DNA of 40,841 nt, taken from NCBI RefSeq assembly GCF_000003605.2, contig NW_003138347.1, positions 6,584 to 47,424 on the forward strand, written 5' to 3'. Of this stretch, positions 32,139 to 40,841 are shown piece by piece. The notes under the pieces were generated by a model. That model worked only from the letters and a program-made list of their open reading frames with translations, made no database searches and was not told the origin of the DNA. Within the stretch, counting starts at the first letter, position 1; each line of letters starts with the position of its first letter. The stretch comes from Saccoglossus kowalevskii (taxonomy: Eukaryota > Hemichordata > Enteropneusta > Harrimaniidae). The position numbers were made by a program, and so were the translations under genes.

Positions 32139-35100
32139 CTGCAAAAGGAAGACGTGTAAATTAAGGTGATTAATATAAATAAATGAAAAAAATCGTTATG
32201 TAAATTTGAAATATTCTGTTTCAAACTATTTAACTATAATTGATTTATGTTGTGTCCTTATCAAGGTACTCCAAACTAAAGTCAAAACGCGTGGGCCAAA
32301 GAAATGGTTTCCGGGAGACCAAAAATAAAAGGAATGACATCCATTATTCTGCAGATGAAATAATTAAACGACAATGTACCATCTGTGACGCCAACATGAC
32401 GTATATGGGTGATGTCTATGTCATTCAAATCGACAACTGTGTTTGGTTATGTAGAAGTTCGTCATCTACATTATGGAGGGAATCTTTCAATAACAGTCTT
32501 CATTGATTGTCGATTACAGATTAAAATAATGACGCTTTGAACAGGCTTCGTGTCATCAATGTATCCGTCTGTGCTTCGTGTCATAAGAGGGCGCGTTATA
32601 ATAAATTTGTATATACCTCTTCTATTTCTGTCAGTGGGCATGAATTCATATTCTCATTTAGGAAGGATGTGATTTCTCTTCTCATTGACGCTGGTAGTTC
32701 TACCTCAGACGTGTCCTGTTTAAAAAATAACCATGACAACGCTTAAATTTGACATATGAACCTGTTTGACAATGCCGTATTAATTAGTAATGGCTTTATC
32801 AATGACACAATGGTGTACAGTAGCTAGTGAATCACTGTTAGAAATGAAGTAATGTTATCTAGTTAATGACTAATGACATCGTGCTAACTCGTGAAGACGT
32901 AATGTTACAAGAAAATGACGTAATATTATTTAGAAATGAGGTAACGTTTTTCATTGATAACTTGATGTAATGTCATCAAAGCGATGTTATGCAATCTAGC
33001 AATGACGTGATTTGCTAGTAATGACGTAATGATATCTATAAATGACGTACACACCTTTGTATCCAACGCATTGGGTGGATTACCAGGGCTATTGAGAATT
33101 GAGGACAGTAAATCATACAACGTCATCACTAAATATTTAGCGGTACGAAAACATGCCTATTGGAGACAGATAATATTATGGGATATAGTTTAATAACATA
33201 ACAATAAATCGTAACAATATATAAAATTATATATTTTTAATTATATTTTTGTTTATTTATAATTATGTTTGGAGTGTTTCACTTGCCGTTATTAAGTTTT
33301 ATTTATATATGATATACAAAACTTAATAACGGCAAATATAAAAAACTTTATGTACATCTATATATCTATGATATGGTGTATAACGAATATATATAATTTG
33401 AACATAATCAGTCAAAGCATATCATAGATATGACTCTAGAAGTGCATTCATTTACACAAAATGGCCGTCAGTATATAGTAAACCTTAAGTGAGAATTTAA
33501 TTTACTGATCAAAGTTCGATTTAGTCTTGGCACACCTCAACGAATTGCTGCTAATTATAAACATGTAGTTACGATCAAGATCATTATGATTGAAATACGA
33601 TGTAGGTATAGGCTTCTTTTTTTTTTAAATTTTCAATCTTTTATATATAAAACTATATATTTATTATTTTAATGCATTTTTGTTTATTTATGAATATTTT
33701 TGGAGGGTTCTTAGGTTTTTTTATATACGATTTAAAAATCTTAATAAAGGCAAGTATAAACAACTTAATAACGGCAAGTAAGACCAAATATAAATCATAA
33801 TAAACATAATCACAATAAGTCATAAATAAACACAAATAAACAAAATAAGTCATAAATAAACATAAATAAACAAAATAAGTCATAAATAATCATAAAATAA
33901 TATATGTATATCACATTATTTTTAAAATGAAGCCTATACCTACATCAGATTTTAATCATATTGGAGCAAAACCGTAGAGGGAGAATAACACAATTCGAAA
34001 ATGTTATTTTAGGGTAGACTTGGCCTCGGTTCAATAAAGGTAAATAAAACCACGTGGAAGTAACTTGAACCTCGCCACTAGATGGCGTAAATTCCGTATA
34101 ATATGTTCGAATTTGTAGATAGTGTTTAATTTACCATAAAAGAATTGCAAAGAAATTCTACTCTTTGATTTTCATCTTTGAGTTCATCCTGGAAACCGTT
34201 ATTTAGTTCTTTCAGTGTCCGGGTTCTTTCACGACTTTCGAGGTGCCAAAAAGAAGACACCACATTGGAGATGATCGAAGTCCTTTCTACTTCCGCCCTT
34301 CTCTCCGCACTGTCAGTAGTGGTATTGGCTGACATCATTTCCGTTAATCTATTAATAGAACAATCACTAAGCATTGATCAATGCCACTATCTAGGGACGA
34401 GTTATGTAAAACTGGGTCACACAATCGCGTTCTGTATATGTTAAAATCTACACACAAAAATCAAGCAAAGACCTACTACGGTGAACATTGCGGTCAAAGC
34501 ACATATTGCACAAATGTGCTGTGAAGAATATGCAAGCAAATGCAGGAAAAAAACTGAAAGAAAGATAAAAAATGTACAGATAAGACAACGTCAAAAAAAT
34601 GTACTGGTCACATTCTCCCACCCACCCATTTTTAAAATGCTTGAAGCTGATTGAGTTTTGGTGAATATTATCAGAGAATATGGGCACATGCCATTATGGA
34701 ATAGTCCCATAACATGAACTAATATATAAAGACATTAATTTAACCTATGAGTTAGTATCACCGGTGTTTATGTTCATCATTTTGATTCTCTCAGGGTTTA
34801 AATTTAAATTTAATTTGTTTAATTTGGCGTTCTTCACTTATCGTCGGAAATGGCGAAATTAAGAGGCGTCCGTCGGCGTGCAGCACGTATTTTTATGTAA
34901 ACAAATGTATTTGACAGGCGATGTATGCACCGTGTCGGACCCTAATCGAACACGACGTCATCGCGACAACCGCCACACGTTAATAATTCTCAAGTGAAAA
35001 AATGTTCACGGTGTTAGTGAGAATAAATCATTCAGTTAAAATAAAACAACTAATCTAATCTCGTACGAGACATTTGTTCGACATATAAGGGTTTGACAGC

Positions 35101-35915
35101 CATTAATCGCGAACAGTTAGATGTTACCCCGCCCATTACGTGTTGTTACGGCGCTATGTTGTTGTATTTATCGACCTTTGACAACCAGCGATAGAGTATT
35201 CTACATTTTCACATTTGACCTAAGGTCATCATTTCGATACAACAAACATGCATACTCTGTTACAGATGACGTCATAATCTTTTATGTTGAGTTATCACGT
35301 TACGTCTATCTCCATGGTTATTGCTTACCGTGTTTTTAAATCCTGATTCTCTTCCGCCATTTTACTCGCTGCAACTTGTAGTTGTTGACATTGTTGTTTC
35401 AGCATATGGTGATATTGTTTTAATTTTTCGTTTTCTTCCGCAGTAATCGAACTTTCTCCGCCATTTGGCAACGCATTCTGCTGTTCTAAACTAGAAGCCT
35501 GTTCCTTTAATTGCTTGTTCTGTGCGCGTAGTTGATCCAGTTCTCGGTTTAATGCTGCGGTTTTTTCTTCCTCTAGAGATAAAGATCTTTGAAGCAAACC
35601 TATCGCCTCGGATATCAGAATTTGCGATTCGTCGCCGGATATATTCGAAGGGTTGTTATTGTACACGCTTACCGGTGCCTGCTTCGCGTTCCGTAATCTC
35701 GGTGCAGGCTGAGGCGGGGCGATTGGCGTGGTCCTGCGCACCAATCCTTGCGGTATGGCTACTGTTTGTACCTCACCTGGGTTGGGTAAACTGCCATCAC
35801 TAATACGGCGGTACGATTCGTTAGGTGAAGATTCCTCCATTGTTGACGAATCTGAGTTCTTTGGTGGAGTGTTAGCAAATTTCAAGTTCCCTTTTCGTCG
35901 AAGTGCGGAAAACAT
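31827..35915 (-). CDS. Coiled-coil protein with a MIEAP (SPATA18)-type C-terminal domain, 5 coding exons
   Basis: Joining (minus strand) 35915-35329, 34348-34135, 33156-33055, 32715-32617 and 32138-31827 gives a 1314-nt frame of 437 residues, with all phases consistent. Residues 1-95 are Ser/Pro/Asn-rich and probably disordered. About 95-265 is Gln/Glu/Leu-rich coiled coil. 268-437 resembles the C-terminal domain of mitochondria-eating protein: an SFMACFRTAKYLVMTLYDLL helix, CC (365-366), FPPLDV (376-381), RYVWPCLYE (411-419) and KKG (427-429). Vertebrate MIEAP has 'PPLDI...YHVWPAL...KGEA' there. MIEAP works in mitochondrial quality control. The N-terminus here does not resemble it, so this is a paralogue or domain relative rather than an assured orthologue. 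No signal peptide or membrane span. Confidence 0.85.
32617..32715 (-). CDS. MIEAP-like gene coding exon 4 (residues 302-334)
   Basis: The acceptor is TTTTTTAAACAG and the donor is GAG|GTATAT. It encodes 33 codons, DTSEVELPASMRREITSFLN and then ENMNSCPLTEIEE. Phase 0 at both ends. Confidence 0.85.
32843..33050. repeat. Degenerate array of AATGACGTAAT-like motifs in intron 3
   Basis: Seven variants of AATGACGTAAT occur in 210 bp (near 32843, 32893, 32914, 32935, 33001, 33020 and 33041). Several contain TGACGTAA, an ATF/CRE- or bZIP-type site. The last one lies 4 bp from the splice donor of exon 3. They may be remains of a tandem repeat. Confidence 0.55.
33055..33156 (-). CDS. MIEAP-like gene coding exon 3 (residues 268-301)
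   Basis: The acceptor CTGTCTCCAATAG is chosen because it alone keeps the frame (ACFRTAKYLVMTLYDLLSSI). A nearer AG would hit a stop. The donor is AAG|GTGTGT. Phase 0 at both ends. The exon resembles the 'EAFHVAKMAFRHFK' helix of MIEAP. Confidence 0.85.
33283..33335. repeat. Perfect 18-bp inverted repeat
   Basis: Arms TTGCCGTTATTAAGTTTT and AAAACTTAATAACGGCAA are exact complements with a 17-nt loop. The arm sequence recurs (ACTTAATAACGGCAAG) at 33763-33778, inside the neighbouring element. Confidence 0.95.
33362..33431. repeat. 14-bp inverted repeat
   Basis: ATATCTATGATATG (33362-33375) and CATATCATAGATAT (33418-33431) are exact complements, 42 nt apart. Confidence 0.9.
33586..33959. mobile_element. 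Inverted-repeat element in intron 2 of the MIEAP-like gene
   Basis: The inner 18 bp of the arms, GATGTAGGTATAGGCTTC at 33599-33616 and its complement at 33929-33946, are perfect. The arms extend outward with mismatches to ATGATT/AATCAT. The interior is AT-rich with a 30-bp tandem array. No transposase is seen, so it is a non-autonomous element of unassigned type. Confidence 0.7.
33796..33890. repeat. 30-bp tandem repeat, about 3 units
   Basis: Units are built of CATAAATAAACA and AATAAACAAAATAAGT. Two full 30-bp units at 33821-33850 and 33851-33880 differ at one base (CACAAATAA versus CATAAATAA). They translate on the minus strand into a misleading YFVYLCLFMT repeat. Confidence 0.9.
34135..34348 (-). 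CDS. MIEAP-like gene coding exon 2 (residues 196-267)
   Basis: The acceptor is GTTCTATTAATAG and the donor is ATG|GTAAAT. It continues the coiled coil: LTEMMSANTTTDSAERRAEV, SSFWHLESRERTRTLKELNN and DELKDENQRVEF. Phase 2 in, phase 0 out. Confidence 0.85.
34349..35328 (-). other. MIEAP-like gene intron 1
   Basis: 980 bp. It contains a perfect TGACGTCA (CRE) at 35267-35274, 55-62 bases inside the intron. 34850-35000 is less AT-rich. No exon was recognised. Confidence 0.7.
35267..35274. promoter_or_regulatory. CRE palindrome TGACGTCA in intron 1 of the MIEAP-like gene
   Basis: An exact cAMP-response element. CREM-type factors act through such sites in testis, but the location is intronic and one more TGACGTCA occurs at about 13469, so chance is possible. 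Confidence 0.3.
35329..35915 (-). CDS. MIEAP-like gene coding exon 1 (residues 1-195 and part of 196)
   Basis: ATG at 35915 (MFSALRRKGNLKFANTPPKN), then a disordered Ser/Pro region and a coiled coil with heptad-like SLEEEKTAALNRELDQLRAQ. The donor is ACACG|GTAAGC, phase 2. An in-frame alternative ATG (MEESSPNESYRR) lies 25 codons later. Codon use is more G+C-rich than the flanks. Confidence 0.88.
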
Positions 35916-36061
35916 AATGCATATAGCGATTCAATCCCTGTTTCTATCCTGAAACCATGAAGCGAAATATATAGTGTTGCTCAACAGGTGGTTCCGGCTT
36001 TGTATTCGTTTACAATATGGTTCGACAGAGTTCTGTGTCAACTGTCGTGCGTCGCAGTATG

Positions 36062-36408
36062 TCAAAGGGTAACACGGATCTCATTAACTCGCTGTGTTTC
36101 TAAAAAAAACCTTATAACTGCATTATAATCCAGGTTCATATGTCGTCGATCCTGCAAACAAACAGAAAATATCAAAATATGTCTTACTACTGTATTGTAA
36201 CACAATAGATATGAAATATCGTCGATTTCTAGAGCAAGAACAAGATTAATTTGACACAACATCACACTGTATAACAAAATACAATCTCTAAAACTGAACT
36301 GTACAACACAGCACATTCCAAAATATCATAGCTTACTTTGTACGTGGTAGATGTCTCCCAGCAGGACCGTGGTACAACACCGATTGCAGGGTATGTCCCA
36401 CTGTGCAT
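36062..36408 (-). CDS. Two-exon 53-codon open frame upstream of the MIEAP-like gene
   Basis: Exon A (36408-36337) encodes MHSGTYPAIGVVPRSCWETS and TTYK and ends at AAA|GTAAGC. Exon B (36151-36062) follows TGTTTGTTTGCAG and reads DRRHMNLDYNAVIRFFLETQ and RVNEIRVTL before TGA. Both are phase 0 with good splice signals, and the intron is 184 bp. I do not recognise the product. There is no signal peptide or membrane span. The stop is 146 bp before the MIEAP-like ATG on the same strand, so it may be an upstream ORF in that transcript's leader, a separate micro-protein gene, or the last exons of a gene that starts further right. Exon A's frame is open for 18 codons upstream of the ATG, so the start is uncertain. 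Confidence 0.4.
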
Positions 36409-38182
36409 TAAGCATATTATCTGACTTCCTTGTAGCCACAGAATAGCGGTTCAATGCACTTTACTCTATTAATTGATACCAATATATGTACCTCTAACCC
36501 GCGGCTACTTCCATTGAAAAGGTGTCTCGGTATGCTCAACAGTATTAACCCCCGTTTTTGAGATTCAGCCGATCTTTTTACCCCCATTCTACATATTTTC
36601 GACAATTTTAACTAACCGTGAACAATGCTTTGATGGTAAACGCCAATATCGGGGCTATTTTCGAGCCAAAAAGCGACCCAACGTCGACTTCGTGAGCCCA
36701 ATTTTAAATTGGATGCTCCAAAACACACTCTATCTAAGTGTCTTTTTTAATAACGCCAACACTAATTCTTTCCCTCCTGTTTCCACTCTACCCACCCATT
36801 TTGTGTATACCCCTAAAAATATACTAAAGTTTTTTTAAGATGTTCAAATTTGCCGTGTGATTTTTGAAAGTGGCAATATTAGTTATTTTTGAACAAATTC
36901 AGATGTTTTTGCACAATTTTATATTATTTTTATAACATTAGTCTGTTCTATGTAATTATTGACCAAATGAACGTAAATTCCTATTGCCTCATAGTACAAG
37001 TCTTACAAAACTGTACGACCCTGTCAAAAGATTAAGTATTATACGAACGATTAAAACAATCCATAACTTCTTAATCCGTTATTTTTAAAGTCCCTTATAT
37101 ATATACATACCCTGTTACAGATATTTATGCAGTAATATTAATACAAATTACATGTCACCGAAACGTCAGTAGAAATAAAATATTGAAGATCAAGTTCTGG
37201 TTGAGCTACTATTTCTTATTACCCACTATATTAACCACTTTGTGTGCTCCCATACTTCAATGAAGACTTCTAACGTTGTAGTTGGACAGACTCTATTTTT
37301 TTACTACTTGACAATCGTGATCAAAATATCGATCCACCCGTCAAAGCAAAGTCTGACAATAATTCCGAACTGTAACCCCTTCAGTCCCGTAAACAAAACT
37401 GTGAACATCCACGAACTTGTGTGTTTACCGGTTTCCATGCCGACTCACGGACCGAGTTCACGGGAATAATATCCCATTATGTGTGTACACTGAACACAAT
37501 TGATATCAACTCTCGGAGATCTCACAGACACGATAAATATTGAGACTGTCTGGGGATTAGATATATCATTTATGCCATGTACTTGGCAAGCGATTTAAAG
37601 CATGGACGATATCGTCAGTGTTTACAGCTTTGTTTTTACATAACAATGTATTTATACATCAGGGCATTCATATAAACATTGTATTTTCCATACATTAGTA
37701 TCAAGGCACTCGCGTAAACAATGCGTTATCCAGGCACGCACGGTGTGCTGCGAATGTTAGATGGACTGAGAACGAGGTCGAATGAATGATGACCCCAAAC
37801 GAGAAGACAGTTATAAAGTGATGTAACTTATACTCAAAACTCTTACAGGTACATATGTTAACAATGACGGATCATTGTGGGTTGTGAATTGGATAGTTCA
37901 AAACCTTATGTAGAAGTATATAGATTGTATGCTACGAATATTATAAAACCACAGCAAACCCACCTAATAGTCTTGCATGTTTTATTAACCGTGTTTAATA
38001 AAATCGTCTGTGTCATTTGTCACGTGTGGGTATTATATTTTTTTTCTGTTTCGACATATTGATTAAATCCACGGTCACGCATGATTGGATTTATACAGAC
38101 ACAGTGTACAAATATATGTTTTAGTTGTTGATATACTTGTATATTATATATGTATAATGACATTACAACAAATACTACTTAC
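36409..38182. other. Mostly noncoding; possible 5' intron of the minus-strand gene(s)
   Basis: No coding exon was recognised. Between 37641 and 37741 there is a degenerate triplicate of about 35-40 bp around TAAACAATGTATT. The rest is ordinary. Confidence 0.45.
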
Positions 38183-38240
38183 CCACTAAAGGTCTCCTTG
38201 TGTACGCTATGACTTCGTGTGCCCCATAGTCGTTAAATCA
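38183..38240 (-). other. Candidate noncoding first exon with strong donor
   Basis: On the minus strand, CCTTTAGTGG|GTAAGTAG is a near-ideal splice donor. The preceding 50 bases are less AT-rich than the surroundings and lack a usable start codon in the open frame. It could be the untranslated first exon of the 53-codon frame or the MIEAP-like gene. Only the donor supports this. Confidence 0.25.
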
Positions 38241-40841
38241 CATGACGATTATAAAACAGTCTGAGTGCCAACTGTTTATGTCGATCAGTGTTATAATATT
38301 GTTTATGCTGATTGTTTCAGCTGTGTCCAAAAGCCACTACAAACCTATATATCTCGATCTCTGATTGGTTGAAAACAAAGTTATTACTGGTTTTGTCCAA
38401 TTAGGACGAGTGTAACAAAGATGTTCACCATATTGTATGTCGCCAAATGCTGCACAGGTTCTCTCTATTTTTAGAACTAATCCATCAAAGTAGCTGGCAT
38501 ACTGTCTATCGAGTGATCAATTCAATTTGTCACTATATTCAAATTATATTGTTTCATATAACGATAACAAAGTAACTTCCGTCGTTAAGGTAAGAAATTC
38601 AATGGTCTGGACATGTAAGGCCTTGGAATAAATGTCTACTGGGACATAATTCACCAGGACATTCGCGGGAAATGCCGGCGGGGGGGGGGGGTAAATTCGA
38701 TATGAAAAGCTTACAGAAATAGCGAGTATTTTGAGCAAATTATTACATGATTTGTGTATTTAGCTGCAATCTATATTCTGGTTTGGTCTGAGGGTGTCAA
38801 TGGTTAGTTGCGCCCTCTACCGACACGTTCAGTCGCGTGGAATACATCCACTGTGTCATCAAAATGACGTAGATTAATGTCGTTCAATGCAACAAGCAGA
38901 GAAACGTTACCTTCTAAACAAATGTTTTATTGAAGGACGATTGCTGATCGAAGCTATCTCGACGTTGTAAAATGTCTACGTCACAGAGTCGCTTCGTCAA
39001 TAGAGGGCGTAACAACTACTGAGGAAAGGTGTATTCACATTCTCTGGAATAAGTCTAATAACACTTCGGTATAAAACCTTGAAAGAAGGTTTTTTTTTAC
39101 AGTTCTCAATGACTTGTGACTTGTGATTTCAAAACTTTAGATGAAAAAAGTTGTGTTAATTTAATAAAAAAACGTGTATAGGTGAAATTGAGCACCAATA
39201 TATTGGCAGAGTACCTTCTAATACTCAGTTGGGATGTAACATGACTCATCGTAAATATGCTAGTCACATGCAAGTCATTACTAGATAACATTGACTTTGT
39301 TGTTTCAGACCTTTCGCCAATTTATTTCTATAATTTCTACGACTACAACTACTTGTTCTGTATATATTCATCTAGGTTTTGTATGTTTTTACTTTGCCTT
39401 TTCACACAGCAGGAAATATTTTTGGAGGATTTTTCATTTTTCCATGTATCCACCGATTATATAAGCCAAATATGAATAAAATGAGCAAGTACAATTATCA
39501 GGCTTGGATATACGGGAATTTCGTTTCTATACCAGCAATACGGGAATCCGGGCAGTATTTATCTTTCCTTGACTACCAATATTTGTTTATTTTAGGAAAG
39601 TTTGGAATTCATAATGATAATAGTAATGGTGTTGGTAATGATCGTAGTACAATTGCACAAAATTATAATAATGTTAAATCTGCATGAGCCGGTGAACTTG
39701 CGATGCGTCATGAATCAACTTGGAACGAGACTACAAGCTGCAAGCTGTAATGGGACAGAATATTAAATGATCGATTAGGTTTCTGTCTTGGAAAAAAAAT
39801 GGTAGTACCACGGATAGTTTGTCCAGAACAGCGAAAATTGTATGAAAAATGTAGTAAAACATCAAATTTGGAGCACTAGTTTGGAGTCATGATTGGTTTC
39901 ACTATATATCAATTATAATTATTTTTCATTTGCAATATTTATTTTTCCCCAAAATCTGCCATTAGAAGACGGAAAAAAAAACTAAGACAACTATGAAAAA
40001 ATAAATTCTACAGGTAAAATTCCAGAAAAGTACAAAACTTATTAAAAACAATAACGTTTTTTTCTGCCTGGAATGTTTCGAATTGAGATAATTCAGTTAA
40101 AACATTTTGTTCAAAAGCACTGAATAGCACAAGTTATCTTACCTACAAGCAAAAACATAGTTGAACCCTGGTGACCTTGCCCTTTGTTATATAATATTAT
40201 TCCCTTCATCATAGTTTGTTTCAATATGAATATGCATTGTCATAATTAATTTTAAATACAAACAAGTGTTGGGGTTGAAACAACAATGGGAAAGCAGTAA
40301 ACCGAATGTCCTTGATAGATGTAAATATCTTACAAAAACATTGGCTAAACATATTTTTTATTTAATTCAGATCTTGATCAAAGTTTGGCACCAAATTCAT
40401 AGGAGTGCTTATATTGATTTTCAAAATATTTTATCAGATTTTTTTGCATGATATTTTCATACAGGACATCTGTCGTTCATACTCAGGGAAGACTTTGTAC
40501 TGATGAATAAGGTGACTAAGTTTGATAAAGTTTGGAATAGAATTAGTAAAGTTATTGTGCACACAATAACAATTATTAACGATGACAACGATGGACAGAA
40601 ATTGTTCCCTAATATACCTTTCCCTTCCATCTGTTATGGTACAGGCAAAGTGAAAACGCATCAAATGGTCAGATAAGTATACAATAAATGTGTATAGAGG
40701 GCGCCATTACAACACAAGTATTTTATGTTCTGTTAACTCATATAAACCTAGTGAAAACCATCCATGCTAGGCATTTATTGTAGAGATGTCAATACGTTAT
40801 CATTGAATAAATTTGCATGGCTAATAAGATAAACCAATCAT
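38241..40841. other. Intergenic, no gene seen
   Basis: AT-rich sequence without a recognisable exon. It has a run of twelve G at 38680-38691 and several AGAGGGCG/GCGCCCTCT phrases (38810, 39002, 40694). Open frames at 39379-39687 and 40266-40451 have no recognisable similarity and biased, AT-driven composition. Confidence 0.5.
38680..38691 (+). repeat. G homopolymer (12 G)
   Basis: Uninterrupted G run following CCGGC. It is likely polymorphic. Confidence 0.85.

Larger units (their letters stand above)
33157..34134 (-). other. MIEAP-like gene intron 2, repeat nest
   Basis: 978 bp made almost entirely of repeats: an inverted-repeat element (33586-33959) with an internal 30-bp array, a partial relative of it at 33220-33340, and two further perfect hairpins. 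No coding sequence. Confidence 0.75.

Noticed and set aside
33653-33883. Minus-strand frame with repeated MTYFVYLCLF
   Set aside because: Produced by the 30-bp tandem array in an intron.
39379-39687. 102-codon plus-strand open frame
   Set aside because: No recognisable family. Asn/Tyr-rich composition follows the AT-rich DNA, and no splice or promoter support was seen.

Overview
The window is AT-rich animal nuclear DNA (roughly one third G+C by eye). It has GT-AG introns, long noncoding stretches, many short tandem arrays and small inverted-repeat elements. Protein similarity recalled from known families, together with the 'TACTGTA' and 'GCGGGGGAT' type small transposons, suggests a marine invertebrate. 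A non-vertebrate deuterostome such as a hemichordate, or a lophotrochozoan, would fit, but the species cannot be fixed from the sequence. Most long open frames here are chance or repeat-derived. The real genes had to be joined from short exons.

Layout: 1-6.8 kb is intergenic, with a 23-bp tandem array, two copies of a small inverted-repeat transposon and a decayed LINE endonuclease fragment. 6.97-27.8 kb (+) is a nine-exon gene for a 787-residue SPMIP4 (C7orf31) homologue, a sperm/ciliary microtubule protein. Its first coding exon lies 10.4 kb upstream of the second, and an alternative first exon sits in intron 2. The 3' region (27.8 to about 30.2 kb) contains a large minisatellite. 31.4-35.9 kb (-) is a five-exon gene for a 437-residue coiled-coil protein ending in a MIEAP (SPATA18)-type C-terminal domain. 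It points tail-to-tail at SPMIP4. Just upstream of it on the same strand (36.06-36.41 kb) is a two-exon, 53-codon open frame with good splice signals, which is either a tiny gene or an upstream ORF of the MIEAP-like transcript. 36.5-40.8 kb shows no convincing coding exon, only a possible noncoding first-exon donor near 38.18 kb.

Functionally, the SPMIP4 family belongs to the axonemal doublet-microtubule inner proteins, and SPATA18/MIEAP is a mitochondrial quality-control protein first described from testis. A shared germline context is therefore possible but is inference only. The repeat landscape is unusually rich. A small-transposon copy fills half of intron 4 and ends 28 bp before a coding exon. 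A 33-bp array starts 15 bases after a splice donor. A 17-18-bp array begins at a polyadenylation signal and has stray monomers in SPMIP4 intron 2/3. No operon, CRISPR, tRNA or rRNA was seen.
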